Positions 36,510 to 45,977 are shown, numbered from the stretch's first letter. The stretch is DNA of 64,000 nucleotides from Citrobacter europaeus (GCA_020099315.1 CP083650.1:1302001-1366000), one strand, 5' to 3'. Notes: generated by a model not told the origin, from the letters alone. Made by a program: numbers and translations.

Positions 36510-36992
36510 ATGAACAAGGTTGCTCAATATTACCGTGAACTGGTGGCTTCACTGAGCGAACGTCTGCGTAATGGCGAACGCGATATCGATGCGTTGGTGG
36601 AGCAGGCGCGTCAACGAGTTATGCAGACCGGGGAGTTAACGCGAACCGAGGTGGAAGAGGTCACCCGGGCCGTCAGACGTGACCTGGAAGAGTTTGCTCT
36701 GAGCTATGAAGAAAGTCTCGATGAGGAGACAGACAGCGTCTTTATGCGGGTTATCAAAGAGAGTATCTGGCAGGAACTGGCCGATATTACCGATAAAACG
36801 CAGCTCGAATGGCGCGAAGTGTTCCAGGACCTCAGTCATCACGGGGTTTATCACAGCGGCGAGGTGGTCGGATTAGGTAATCTGGTCTGCGAGAAGTGCC
36901 ACTTCCATTTGGCGGTTTACACCCCGGATGTGCTGCCATTATGTCCGAAATGCGGACACGATCAGTTCCAGCGCCGACCGTTTGAGCCGTAA
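36510..36992 (+). CDS. ybeL: Zinc-ribbon-containing protein YbeL
   Basis: Conserved 160-residue DUF1451 protein of unknown function. The N-terminal two thirds is helical and strongly charged (possible coiled coil about 5-70). The C-terminus has a zinc ribbon: CEKC near 129-132 and CPKC near 147-150. A GGAGG site precedes the ATG. It is divergent from leuS and followed directly by a REP element and rihA; the genes found between ybeL and rihA in E. coli are absent. Confidence 0.92.
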   Translation: MNKVAQYYRELVASLSERLRNGERDIDALVEQARQRVMQTGELTRTEVEEVTRAVRRDLEEFALSYEESLDEETDSVFMRVIKESIWQELADITDKTQLEWREVFQDLSHHGVYHSGEVVGLGNLVCEKCHFHLAVYTPDVLPLCPKCGHDQFQRRPFEP

Positions 36993-37000
36993 TCGCTTAT

Positions 37001-37085
37001 TGCCGGATGGCGACGCAAAGCGTCTTATCCGGCCTACAAATTGCACGATTTTGTAGGCTGGATCAGCGTTAGCGCCATCCGGCGT
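37001..37085. repeat. REP/BIME element between ybeL and rihA
   Basis: A REP palindrome (GCCGGATGGCGACGC with GCGTC-TTATCCGGC) is followed by a second, inverted copy ending CGCCATCCGGC. The pair fills the gap between convergent ybeL and rihA. Confidence 0.9.
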
Positions 37086-37088
37086 GTA

Positions 37089-38024
37089 TTAGGCGTAAAA
37101 CTTCAGCCGTTCTGCCAGCAAATCGACAAACCCCTGGCGATCAACATCCACCATCACGGTGGCGTTTGGCTTGTTGCCGCTCAGGAAGTAGTAGTCCACC
37201 ACGGTCATTCCCTGGGTATATTTACCCTGAGTCTCCACGCCAACCCAACGATCAACGGTGGTAAACAGTTCTGGTTTCAGCAGCCAGGCAATGGTGCATG
37301 GGTCATGCAGCGGTGCGCCGATGAATCCCCACTTTTCATCTTTGTGATATTCAAAGAAGAAGTCGAGTAGTTCTGCAACAATCGTCGAAACGGGATTACC
37401 GATCGCGCGGAATCGTTCGGTATCTTCGCGATGTATTTGCGCTTTATGCGTGACGTCCAGACCAGCCATCACCACTGGAATGCCAGACTGGAATACGATT
37501 TCAGCGGCTTCAGGATCCACGAAAATATTGAACTCGGCGGCAGGGGTCCAGTTTCCGAGGCCCATTGCACCGCCCATAATCACGATACGGGCGATTTTGG
37601 CGTGCAGCTCAGGATGGCTATTCAGAAGCAATGCTACGTTAGTTTGCGGCCCGGTGGAGACAATGGTCACCGGTTCCGGGCTGTCCCGCAGGGTTTTTGC
37701 CATCAGTTCCACGGCGGTACAGTCAAGTGGCGCAAAAGCGGGTTCCGGCAGCGCGGGGCCATCCAGCCCACTCTCACCGTGGACGTTATCGGCAATAATC
37801 AGATCGCGCATCAGTGGTTTCACTGCGCCACCGGCCACTGGGATATCCGTACGGTTGAGTAATGTTAACATGCGTAATACGTTACGCAGCGTTTTGTCGG
37901 GCGTCTGGTTACCGGCAGATGAGGTTATCGCTTTCACATCCAGTTCAGGTGAGGCGAGGGCGAGAACAATTGCGATAGCGTCGTCATGACCTGGATCGCA
38001 ATCAAACAGGATAGGAAGTGCCAT
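37089..38024 (-). CDS. rihA: Pyrimidine-specific ribonucleoside hydrolase RihA
   Basis: Hydrolyses cytidine and uridine to base and ribose. The calcium-binding nucleoside-hydrolase signature is present at residues 6-14 as DCDPGHDDA. The 311-residue length is the E. coli length. I start at 38024 (MALPILFDCDPG, after CAAGGAGCAAC); the upstream extension to 38138 has no support. It lies downstream of gltL on the same strand after about 116 bases. Confidence 0.95.
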   Translation of the reverse strand: MALPILFDCDPGHDDAIAIVLALASPELDVKAITSSAGNQTPDKTLRNVLRMLTLLNRTDIPVAGGAVKPLMRDLIIADNVHGESGLDGPALPEPAFAPLDCTAVELMAKTLRDSPEPVTIVSTGPQTNVALLLNSHPELHAKIARIVIMGGAMGLGNWTPAAEFNIFVDPEAAEIVFQSGIPVVMAGLDVTHKAQIHREDTERFRAIGNPVSTIVAELLDFFFEYHKDEKWGFIGAPLHDPCTIAWLLKPELFTTVDRWVGVETQGKYTQGMTVVDYYFLSGNKPNATVMVDVDRQGFVDLLAERLKFYA

Positions 38025-38140
38025 TGTTGCTCCTTGTAAGTGGGACTTTGTGACAAGGTTAACGCTGGGCTGTACCTGTTTCGAGAAGTGAAGAGATAAA
38101 TCGTGAGGTGGCGCGCACATGGAGGTGCGCGCCAGCAAGA

Positions 38141-38866
38141 TTAATGCAGGATTTTCGCGAGGAAGTCTTTGGCGCGGTCTGATTTCGGATTAGCGAAGAA
38201 CTCTTCTTTCGGCGAGTCTTCAACAATTTTCCCTTCATCCATGAAGATCACCCGGTTCGCCACTTTACGCGCAAAGCCCATTTCGTGGGTGACTACCATC
38301 ATGGTCATCCCTTCATTGGCCAGTTCAACCATGACGTCCAGCACTTCGTTGATCATTTCAGGATCAAGCGCTGATGTCGGTTCGTCAAACAGCATGGCGA
38401 TAGGATCCATACACAGCGCCCTGGCAATGGCGACACGCTGTTGTTGGCCCCCGGAGAGCTGAGCCGGAAACTTATCGGCGTGCGCTGACAGACCAACGCG
38501 TTCCAGTAACTTTTGCGCTTTGTCGCGGGCCGGCTTTTTATCGCGTTTAAGCACTTTTACCTGCGCCAGAGTCAGGTTCTCAATGATCGACAGGTGGGGG
38601 AACAGTTCAAAGTGCTGGAACACCATACCAACGCGGGAGCGCAGTTTAGCCAAATCGGTTTTTTTATCATTCACCACTGTGCCATCAACGGTGATAACGC
38701 CCTGTTGTACCGGCTCCAGCCCGTTCACCGTTTTGATAAGCGTTGATTTACCTGAGCCTGACGGGCCGCAGACCACCACCACTTCCCCTTTTTTCACTTC
38801 CGTGGAGCAGTCGGTCAGCACCTGAAAGTGACCATACCATTTAGAAACATTTTTCAGGGTAATCAT
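38141..38866 (-). CDS. gltL: Glutamate/aspartate ABC transporter ATPase GltL
   Basis: ATP-binding subunit of 241 residues. Walker A is GPSGSGKST, the signature LSGGQQQRVAIARAL and Walker B MLFDEPTSALDPE. It drives uptake of L-glutamate and L-aspartate with GltJ, GltK and the binding protein GltI. Last gene of gltIJKL, sharing one base with gltK. Confidence 0.97.
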   Translation of the reverse strand: MITLKNVSKWYGHFQVLTDCSTEVKKGEVVVVCGPSGSGKSTLIKTVNGLEPVQQGVITVDGTVVNDKKTDLAKLRSRVGMVFQHFELFPHLSIIENLTLAQVKVLKRDKKPARDKAQKLLERVGLSAHADKFPAQLSGGQQQRVAIARALCMDPIAMLFDEPTSALDPEMINEVLDVMVELANEGMTMMVVTHEMGFARKVANRVIFMDEGKIVEDSPKEEFFANPKSDRAKDFLAKILH

Positions 38867-39540
38867 TAAACTGTCCTTTTCTTCAAATAGCTGACCAACA
38901 ACGATGCGCTCAGACTGAATACAAAATAAACGGCGCCAGCAAACAGGATCATTTCAACCTGCGTGCCGTCACGCTCGCCAATGGTGGAGGCGGTACGGAA
39001 GAAGTCTGCCAGACTTAATACATAAACCAGCGAGGTGTCCTGGAAGAGTACGATGCCCTGGGTAAGCAGCAGCGGCACCATTGCGCGGAATGCCTGCGGC
39101 AGAATGATGAGCTTCATCGACTGCCAGTGGGTCATCCCCAGCGCCAGCGCAGCGCTGGATTGCCCACGAGAAATACTCTGGATACCAGCACGGATAATCT
39201 CGGAATAGTATGCGGCTTCAAACATCGAAAACGCGACCATTGCTGAGATCAGGCGAATATCGGTTTTTGGCGACAGACCCAGTACGTTTTGCAGGAAGCC
39301 TGGCACAATCAGGTAGAACCACAGCAGCACCATTACCAGCGGAATGGAACGGAACACATTGACGTAGCCTTTCGCAAACCAGGCAATTGGTGCGAAGCTG
39401 GACAAACGCATCACTGCGAGGATGGTTCCCCAGACAATACCAATGACCACTGCTGTAACGGTGATTTTCAGCGTGATGATCAGCCCATCCAGCAAATACG
39501 GCAGGGAAGGGACGATAGAACTCCAGTCAAATTCGTACAT
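38866..39540 (-). CDS. gltK: Glutamate/aspartate ABC permease GltK
   Basis: Inner-membrane permease of 224 residues of the His/Glu/Gln/Arg/opine family, with about five helices and the EAA-type loop (ALALGMTHWQSMKLIILPQAFR) that contacts GltL. It overlaps both gltJ and gltL by one base each. Confidence 0.96.
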   Translation of the reverse strand: MYEFDWSSIVPSLPYLLDGLIITLKITVTAVVIGIVWGTILAVMRLSSFAPIAWFAKGYVNVFRSIPLVMVLLWFYLIVPGFLQNVLGLSPKTDIRLISAMVAFSMFEAAYYSEIIRAGIQSISRGQSSAALALGMTHWQSMKLIILPQAFRAMVPLLLTQGIVLFQDTSLVYVLSLADFFRTASTIGERDGTQVEMILFAGAVYFVFSLSASLLVSYLKKRTV

Positions 39541-40280
39541 TATTTGCCTCCCAAATTGCCAGGCAGGCGGATTTTACGTTCAACGAGATTCATCACCAGC
39601 ATGATGACGGCGTTAATCAGGACGTAGGCCAGAGTGATGGCGGTAAACGATTCCCATGCGTGGGCGGAGTAATCCAGCAGCTTACCCGCCTGCGCCGCCA
39701 TATCGACCAGGCCGATAGTGGAGGCGATCGCGGAGTTCTTCACCAGGTTCATCATCTCTGAGGTCATTGGCGGAACAATCACGCGGTAAGCGTTTGGCAG
39801 CAGCACATAACGGTAGGCCTGCGGCAACGTTAGCCCCATCGCCAGCGCAGCGTTTTTCTGCCCACGAGGCAGAGACTGAATAGCGGCACGAACCTGTTCA
39901 CAGACGCGCGCGGCGGTAAACAGCCCCAGACAGAGCATCGATGAGAGGAAGAACTGAATGTTGGGATCCAACTCAGCTTTGAACCACATCCCAATGTTTT
40001 CCGGCAGCAGTTCGGGAATGACCAGATACCAGGTAAAAAACTGGACGATGAGCGGAACGTTACGAAACAGCTCAACGTACAGCGTGCCGATCCCAGAAAG
40101 GAAACGATTTGGAACGGTACGTAAGATGCCGAATAAAGAGCCTATGAGGAAAGCGATAATCCAGGCGGTGATGGATAACGCGACCGTGACCTGGAAACCA
40201 CTCCAGAGCCAGCCGAGATAGGTGGTGTTGCCGAACGGGGCTTGTTGTAAAAAAATACCCCAGTTCCAGTCTATAGACAT
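39540..40280 (-). CDS. gltJ: Glutamate/aspartate ABC permease GltJ
   Basis: Partner permease of 246 residues with the EAA loop ALAMGLTLPQAYRYVLLPNAYR. It pairs with GltK in the membrane. It is separated from gltI by a 162-base spacer that encodes the SroC RNA and a terminator. That arrangement lowers expression of the membrane genes relative to the binding protein. Confidence 0.96.
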   Translation of the reverse strand: MSIDWNWGIFLQQAPFGNTTYLGWLWSGFQVTVALSITAWIIAFLIGSLFGILRTVPNRFLSGIGTLYVELFRNVPLIVQFFTWYLVIPELLPENIGMWFKAELDPNIQFFLSSMLCLGLFTAARVCEQVRAAIQSLPRGQKNAALAMGLTLPQAYRYVLLPNAYRVIVPPMTSEMMNLVKNSAIASTIGLVDMAAQAGKLLDYSAHAWESFTAITLAYVLINAVIMLVMNLVERKIRLPGNLGGK

Positions 40281-40291
40281 AAATCTACTCC

Positions 40292-40446
40292 AGAAAAAAA
40301 AGGGTAGCAGCGCTACCCTCGAAGATTGTTATTCGGCGTTTTGCGGTTTTCAGGCCTGATGGGGAACGACCATCAGGCTTATAGTCTGTCCGTGCCGAGT
40401 AGCAATCGAGAGGGCAAGGTGAACTCGCCCCATTTATTTTAGTTAG
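40292..40446 (-). ncRNA. sroC: SroC small RNA (gltI-gltJ intergenic)
   Basis: The gltI-gltJ spacer corresponds to SroC, which in Salmonella and E. coli is cut from the gltIJKL mRNA by RNase E and acts as a sponge of GcvB. Visible on the minus strand are an internal stem (GCCTGATGGTC with CCATCAGGC) and a closing terminator hairpin with a T-run. The 5' end near the gltI stop is set by processing and is approximate here. Confidence 0.7.
40293..40320 (-). terminator. SroC/gltI terminator
   Basis: On the minus strand AGGGTAGC and GCTACCCT pair around a three-base loop, followed by eight Ts. It forms the 3' end of SroC and partially terminates before gltJ. Confidence 0.9.
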
Positions 40447-41351
40447 TTAAGCGCTTTATCATTCGGTTCTTTGAACAGGGCTTTCATCTCGTCCGACAGT
40501 TCGAAATTCATGTTCAGGTTCTTCGGTGGAATTGGATTTTTAAACCACTTATCAAACCATTTCTCAGCATCGCCTGAGGTCTGCGCCTTGGCGATAGTGT
40601 CGTCCATCAGCTTTTTGAACTCAGGGTCATCTTTGCGCAGCATACAGCCGTAGGCTTCCTGAGACTGCGGTTTGCCGACGATCTCCCAGTTGTCTGGTTT
40701 CTTCGCCTTCGCGCGCTCGCCAGCCAGCAGGGCGTCATCCATCATAAAGGCAACGGCGCGGCCGCTTTCCAGAGTACGGAAAGAGTCACCGTGGTCTTTC
40801 GCGCTGATGATGCGCATATCCATTTTTTGTTCTTCGTTCAGCTTGTGCAGCAGCACTTCTGAGGTGGTACCCGAGGTCACGACTACGGCTTTACCTTTCA
40901 GATCGGCGAAATCTTTGACGTCGCCGCCTTTTTTCGCCAGCAGACGAGTGCCGACAACGAAAATGGTGTCAGAGAAAGCCGCTTGTTTTTGGCGCTCGAC
41001 GTTGTTGGTGGTGGAGCCACATTCAAAGTCAAAGGTGCCGTTTTGCAGCAGCGGGATACGGTTTTGTGAAGTAATCGGGATCAGTTTCACCTGCAGGTCA
41101 GGCTTGTTCAGCTTTTTCTTCACGGCTTCAACGATTGCGTTGGAGTAATCCTGTGAATAACCGACCACTTTTTGCTGATTATCGTAGTAAGAGAACGGTA
41201 CCGATGATTCACGGTGGCCGACCACAATCACGCCGTTTTTGGCGATCTTGTCCAGCGTGCTGCCTGCCGCTGGTGCTGCGTCTTCTGCGTGCGCCAGACC
41301 GGCGGACATTCCCATAACCAGCATGGCAGTGGCGAGCTTACGTAATTGCAT
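40443..41351 (-). CDS. gltI: Glutamate/aspartate periplasmic binding protein GltI
   Basis: Periplasmic solute-binding protein of 302 residues with a signal peptide (MQLRKLATAMLVMGMSAGLAHA). The SBP family 3 fold is indicated by VGHRESSVPFSYYDNQQKVVGYSQDY and the FECGSTTNN region. I start at 41351, preceded by AAAGGAGTTGGAT; the frame extends to 41396 without support. First gene of gltIJKL. Confidence 0.96.
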   Translation of the reverse strand: MQLRKLATAMLVMGMSAGLAHAEDAAPAAGSTLDKIAKNGVIVVGHRESSVPFSYYDNQQKVVGYSQDYSNAIVEAVKKKLNKPDLQVKLIPITSQNRIPLLQNGTFDFECGSTTNNVERQKQAAFSDTIFVVGTRLLAKKGGDVKDFADLKGKAVVVTSGTTSEVLLHKLNEEQKMDMRIISAKDHGDSFRTLESGRAVAFMMDDALLAGERAKAKKPDNWEIVGKPQSQEAYGCMLRKDDPEFKKLMDDTIAKAQTSGDAEKWFDKWFKNPIPPKNLNMNFELSDEMKALFKEPNDKALN

Positions 41352-41706
41352 ATCCAACTCCTTTATCGTCTGCGCCAGTGACGCATTGATACCCATTGTG
41401 ATGTTGTTATTGTTTGCTACTAAAACGTGCAGTCTTGTATGTGTTTGTTAACATTTAGTTTGGATGAATGTAAAGAATTTGCTGTGTTATTGTTTATTTT
41501 TGCGAAGTGCGCCGCACCATTTGGGGGCAAAAATATCTTGTTGCACTTTTCAGGTGCTACCGGCGCTCAACTTTGGTGCGACCAGGTTGCACATTCAGCC
41601 AAAACAGCGTTTGCCTTGTAGAACAAAGCAATAGACGTGCCAGAATGGGAAGAGAGATGTGTTTTGGGCCGGATAAACGAGACGTTATCCGGCCAGGGGA
41701 GGTGGA
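41352..41706. other. gltI-lnt intergenic region
   Basis: This 355-base gap should hold the gltI promoter and the end of the lnt transcript. I see an AT-rich stretch (about 41400-41500) upstream of gltI, no coding frame with support, and one REP hairpin next to lnt. Promoter boxes could not be fixed. Confidence 0.5.
41666..41695. repeat. REP hairpin downstream of lnt
   Basis: GGCCGGATAA and TTATCCGGCC form a perfect 10-bp stem 12 bases from the lnt stop codon. It is a single REP unit at an mRNA 3' end. Confidence 0.8.
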
Positions 41707-43245
41707 TTACTTACGACGTTGGCGCAGGCTCATTACCACAGCACCAAAGCCAAACAGCGCGGTAAGCAGCCAGAGTGGCCAGTTACCGGTACGGGCATAA
41801 GGGGTTAAGCCCGTCGTTGGCGTCACGCTGGTGGTCAGAACCTGGCGGGTAAACTGCGGGATCATCGCCTGAATCTCACCCTGTGGACCAATCACCGCCG
41901 TAATACCGTTATTGGTGCTACGCAGCAGGGGACGCGCCAGCTCGAGGGAACGCATCCGCGCCATCTGGAAGTGCTGCCACGGGCCAATGGATTTACCAAA
42001 CCAGGCATCGTTGGAGATAGTCAGCAGGTAGTCCGTATCCGGGCGGAAGTTATCACGTACCTGTTCGCCAAGAATGATTTCGTAGCAGATGGCTGCCGTC
42101 AGCTTAAAGCCGTGCGCATGCAGTTGTGGCTGCACATAAGGGCCACGGCTGAACGAAGACATTGGCAGGTCAAAAAACGGCGCTAACGGGCGCAGGATTG
42201 ATTCCAGTGGAACAAACTCGCCAAATGGTACCAAATGGTTTTTGTTATAGCGGTTGCTGGAGTCGTAGCTGTACGGACTGTCTTTACCCAACGTGATGAT
42301 GGTGTTGTAGGTGTCGTAACGATTCTGCTTGTTCAGCCGCGCGTCTACAATACCGGTAATCAGCGTGCTGTTTTTCGATTTCAGCAGGTCATCCATCATG
42401 CTCAGAAAACGCTGCTGGTTAATTTCCAGGTCCGGAATAGCGGATTCTGGCCAGATGATTAGCTGTGATTTGCCCATTTCGGGCTGGGTGGCGTCGAGAT
42501 AAATCTTCAGAGTGTTGAGTAACTGACCTTCATCCCATTTGAGCGACTGAGGAATGTCACCCTGCACCATCGAAACCTGAGTGGTTTTTTCCGGCTCAAG
42601 CGTGAACCACTGGATATAGCGCAGCGGAAAGGGCAGGGCGAATAGCACGACGCCGACGACCAGCGGACGCCAGTTACGCGTCACCAGCGCCAGCGCCAGC
42701 AGACCGCTAACCATCATCAGCAGGAAGTTAATCGCCTCAACACCCATTACCGGCGCCAGCCCTTTTAACGGACCGTCGATCTGGCTGTAACCAAACTGCA
42801 GCCATGGGAAGCCGGTCAGTACCCAGCCGCGCAGGAATTCAGTGATTTGCCAGACTACCGGCGCGGCAATCGCCACGCGTAGCCAGGTGGTTTTCGGCCA
42901 CAGACGCGCCAAAACGCCGGCAAACAGGCCAGTGTAGAGGGAAAGGTATGCGGCAAGCAGAACCACGAGGAAGACGTTAACCGGGCCCGGCATACCGCCA
43001 AACTGCGCGATGCTGACGTAAACCCAATTGATGCCGGAGCCAAACAGCCCCAGCCCCCAGAAGTAGCCGATAGCGGCAGACTGGAGCGGGCGGCGGTTGA
43101 AGGTGAGAGCCTGCAGGCCCATCAGCGAAACGATCGCGGCGGGCCAGATATCATACGGAGAGAAAGCCAGCGTCCCGCAGGCACCGAATAATAACGCCAG
43201 CAGCAGGCGAATGCGCTGGCGTTCAATTAATGGGGCAAATGCCAT
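41707..43245 (-). CDS. lnt: Apolipoprotein N-acyltransferase Lnt
   Basis: Adds the third acyl chain to lipoproteins at the inner membrane. The 512-residue protein has about seven N-terminal helices and a periplasmic nitrilase domain. Catalytic residues are recognisable in IWPESAIP (Glu), NKNHLVPFGEF (Lys) and AAICYEII (Cys). It follows ybeX by 24 bases and ends the ybeZYX-lnt operon. Confidence 0.96.
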   Translation of the reverse strand: MAFAPLIERQRIRLLLALLFGACGTLAFSPYDIWPAAIVSLMGLQALTFNRRPLQSAAIGYFWGLGLFGSGINWVYVSIAQFGGMPGPVNVFLVVLLAAYLSLYTGLFAGVLARLWPKTTWLRVAIAAPVVWQITEFLRGWVLTGFPWLQFGYSQIDGPLKGLAPVMGVEAINFLLMMVSGLLALALVTRNWRPLVVGVVLFALPFPLRYIQWFTLEPEKTTQVSMVQGDIPQSLKWDEGQLLNTLKIYLDATQPEMGKSQLIIWPESAIPDLEINQQRFLSMMDDLLKSKNSTLITGIVDARLNKQNRYDTYNTIITLGKDSPYSYDSSNRYNKNHLVPFGEFVPLESILRPLAPFFDLPMSSFSRGPYVQPQLHAHGFKLTAAICYEIILGEQVRDNFRPDTDYLLTISNDAWFGKSIGPWQHFQMARMRSLELARPLLRSTNNGITAVIGPQGEIQAMIPQFTRQVLTTSVTPTTGLTPYARTGNWPLWLLTALFGFGAVVMSLRQRRK

Positions 43246-43269
43246 GTAGTCTTAGATCCAGTTTCGGGT

Positions 43270-44148
43270 TTATTCGTCCAGTTTGGGCTGGGGTGAGTCG
43301 TCCGGAATTCTGACATGAACCTGAATAATACGACGGCTGTCGGCCATTGCCACTTTGAACTGGTAACCATCAATGTCGATAGTCTCCCCGCGCGCGGGAA
43401 GATGCCCAAAGGCCTGCATGACCAGCCCGCCGATGGTGTCGACTTCTTCATCGCTGAAATGCGTGCCGAAAGCTTCGTTGAAGTCTTCAATCGGCGCCAG
43501 TGCGCGAATAGTCCAGGTGTGGCGGCTGAGCTGACGGAAATCAATATCGTCTTCTTCGTCGTACTCATCTTCAATTTCACCCACGATCAGTTCAAGGATG
43601 TCCTCAATGGTCACCAGACCTGAGACACCACCGAATTCGTCGATGACGATAGCCATATGATAACGCTGGGAGCGGAACTCTTTCAGCATGCGGTCAACCC
43701 GCTTGCTTTCAGGGACGACAACCGCCTGGCGTAACACTTTCTCCATGCTGAAGGCTTCGGCATCGCTGCGCATAAACGGCAGCAGATCTTTGGCCATCAG
43801 AATCCCTTCGATGTGATCTTTGTCTTCGCTGATCACCGGGAAACGCGAGTGGGCAGACTCGATGATGACATCGAGACATTCGTCCAGGGTCTGGTTGCGT
43901 TTCAGGGTAATCATCTGAGAGCGAGGGATCATGATGTCGCGCACGCGTTGGTCCGCAATGTCCATCACCCCTTCGAGCATATCGCGCGTATCTTCATCGA
44001 TAAGGTCGTTTTGCCCGGAATCACGGATCAGCTCCAACAGTTCGTCGCGGTTTTTCGGTTCACCGTGGAAAAGTTGGCTCAGTAACAGGGAGAAAAATCC
44101 CTTTTTGCTGGTTAAGGTGTCACTACTGTGTGAATTGTCGTCGCTCAT
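43270..44148 (-). CDS. ybeX: CBS-domain protein YbeX (CorC)
   Basis: Protein of 292 residues with two CBS domains (about 70-190; ERDIMIPRSQMITL-type start and DEFGGVSGLVTIEDILE) and a C-terminal CorC_HlyC transporter-associated domain. Originally linked to cobalt/magnesium efflux with CorA, and now also to ribosome metabolism with YbeY and YbeZ. It contains no membrane span. It lies in the ybeZYX-lnt operon. Confidence 0.95.
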   Translation of the reverse strand: MSDDNSHSSDTLTSKKGFFSLLLSQLFHGEPKNRDELLELIRDSGQNDLIDEDTRDMLEGVMDIADQRVRDIMIPRSQMITLKRNQTLDECLDVIIESAHSRFPVISEDKDHIEGILMAKDLLPFMRSDAEAFSMEKVLRQAVVVPESKRVDRMLKEFRSQRYHMAIVIDEFGGVSGLVTIEDILELIVGEIEDEYDEEDDIDFRQLSRHTWTIRALAPIEDFNEAFGTHFSDEEVDTIGGLVMQAFGHLPARGETIDIDGYQFKVAMADSRRIIQVHVRIPDDSPQPKLDE

Positions 44149-44253
44149 GGCGTCGTATGGGTTCTCATGTTAGTTAATCCAAAGCGCGTCATGCGTGTAC
44201 TCAGCTGTTGACGGCATGTTTCTTCAACGTACTTCGAGTCAGGTGGACAGTAT

Positions 44254-44284
44254 AAGGCGCAATACCTGATGACGGCTGCGCCTT
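44254..44284. repeat. Hairpin in the ybeY-ybeX spacer, REP-like
   Basis: AAGGCGCA and TGCGCCTT pair around a 15-base loop, flanked by TTCAGGCCTAC, in a 162-base spacer inside the operon. It resembles a diverged REP unit and may tune expression between ybeY and ybeX. Confidence 0.5.
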
Positions 44285-44310
44285 TTCAGGCCTACCAGAC
44301 TTCGAAATAC

Positions 44311-44778
44311 TTATTCTTTCTCGGCAATGTACGGATCCTCATAGCCCAGAGCAAGCATAATCTCTGTTTCTAAGGATTCCATCTCTTCCGCTTCATCGTC
44401 TTCGATATGGTCGTAGCCGAGTAAATGCAGGCTACCGTGCACCACCATGTGCGCCCAGTGGGCCTCAAGCGGTTTGCCTTGCTCCTGCGCTTCTTTCTCG
44501 ACGACCTGACGGCAGATGATCAAATCGCCCAGCAAAGGCATCTCAATGCCCGGTGGTGCTTCAAATGGGAATGAGAGCACGTTGGTTGATTTATCTTTCC
44601 CGCGATAGGTCAGGTTCAGCTCGTGACTTTCCGCGTCATCGACCAGACGAATGGTCACCTCTGACTCTTCCTGAAACTGCGGGATCACCGCATCCAGCCA
44701 GCCCTGAAACTGACTTTCTGTTGGTAAACCGGATTCGTCTTCACATGCCAGCTGTAAATCGAGAATAACCTGACTCAT
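44311..44778 (-). CDS. ybeY: Endoribonuclease/rRNA maturation factor YbeY
   Basis: Zinc-dependent endoribonuclease of 155 residues needed for 16S rRNA 3'-end maturation and ribosome quality control. The metal triad is His114, His118 and His124 in HGSLHLLGYDH. The start overlaps the ybeZ stop by four bases (ATGA). Confidence 0.96.
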   Translation of the reverse strand: MSQVILDLQLACEDESGLPTESQFQGWLDAVIPQFQEESEVTIRLVDDAESHELNLTYRGKDKSTNVLSFPFEAPPGIEMPLLGDLIICRQVVEKEAQEQGKPLEAHWAHMVVHGSLHLLGYDHIEDDEAEEMESLETEIMLALGYEDPYIAEKE

Positions 44779-45821
44779 TTTTGTTCCTGCTCCTGAGCTT
44801 CACGCTTGCGTTCTGCTGCCTGCTCGGCTTTGCGTTTCTGTTCTGCTTCTTCCCAGGCTTCATACGCCGTGACGATACGGGCAACCACCGGATGGCGAAC
44901 CACGTCTTCGCTATGGAAGAAATTGAAACTAATTTCGTCGACTTCAGCCAGCACTTCAATGGCATGACGCAGACCGGATTTGGTGCTACGCGGCAGGTCA
45001 ATCTGGGTGATATCGCCAGTGATGACCGCTTTGGAGTTAAAGCCGATACGGGTCAGGAACATTTTCATCTGTTCGATGGTGGTGTTCTGGCTTTCATCAA
45101 GAATGATGAACGCATCATTTAACGTACGACCGCGCATATAGGCCAGCGGCGCAACCTCAATGACGTTACGCTCAATCAGTTTTTCGACCTTCTCAAAACC
45201 GAGCATTTCGAATAGCGCGTCATACAGCGGTCGTAAATACGGATCGACTTTCTGGCTGAGATCTCCCGGCAGGAAACCGAGTTTTTCACCCGCTTCAACT
45301 GCCGGACGGGTCAGCAGAATTCGACGGATCTCCTGACGCTCAAGCGCATCGACCGCAGCGGCAACCGCGAGATACGTTTTACCCGTACCCGCAGGGCCAA
45401 CGCCAAAGGTGATGTCGTGGTCGAGGATATTCGCAATGTACTGTGCCTGGTTTGGCGTACGCGGCTTGATTACCCCGCGCTTGGTTTTGATATTCACCGC
45501 TTTGCCAAATTCCGGCACGCTGTCAGCGCTTTGCTCAAGCACACGCGCTTCTTTAATTGCCAGATGAATTTGTTCAGGCTCAATGTCCTGCGTCTGACCG
45601 CGCATTGGGGCGGTATCGACATACAGGCTGCGTAAAATATCTGCCGCTGCGGTGACGCAAATTGGGCGACCGGTCAGCTTAAAGTGGTTATCACGACGGT
45701 TAATTTCGATGCCGAGACGACGTTCCAGCTGTTTGATGTTGTCATCAAAGGGGCCGCAAAGGCTCAACAGGCGGGCGTTGTCTGCGGGTTCAAGGGTGAT
45801 TTCGCGAGTGTCTATGTTCAA
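44775..45821 (-). CDS. ybeZ: PhoH-like ATPase YbeZ (PhoL)
   Basis: PhoH-family ATPase that partners with YbeY in RNA metabolism. Walker A is GVGPAGTGKT and Walker B AFIILDESQN; the charged C-terminus (EEAEQKRKAEQAAERKREA) is probably helical. I chose the TTG at 45821 (348 residues, NIDTREITL N-terminus as in E. coli) because AAGAGGA lies six bases before it. An ATG at 45839 would add six residues with a weaker ribosome site. Confidence 0.92.
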   Translation of the reverse strand: MNIDTREITLEPADNARLLSLCGPFDDNIKQLERRLGIEINRRDNHFKLTGRPICVTAAADILRSLYVDTAPMRGQTQDIEPEQIHLAIKEARVLEQSADSVPEFGKAVNIKTKRGVIKPRTPNQAQYIANILDHDITFGVGPAGTGKTYLAVAAAVDALERQEIRRILLTRPAVEAGEKLGFLPGDLSQKVDPYLRPLYDALFEMLGFEKVEKLIERNVIEVAPLAYMRGRTLNDAFIILDESQNTTIEQMKMFLTRIGFNSKAVITGDITQIDLPRSTKSGLRHAIEVLAEVDEISFNFFHSEDVVRHPVVARIVTAYEAWEEAEQKRKAEQAAERKREAQEQEQK

Positions 45822-45977
45822 ACTGTTCCTCTTATGCATGTCTCGCCGGACGCTGAACATTTACCGGCATCTAAGGAAATTATTCACGCCATGGGGGAAA
45901 GGCGCAAGCATTGCAATAAATATGGGGATGACAGGGCTGATTACAAGGCCCGCTGGAGCAGCGAGCCTGGGAGTGTT

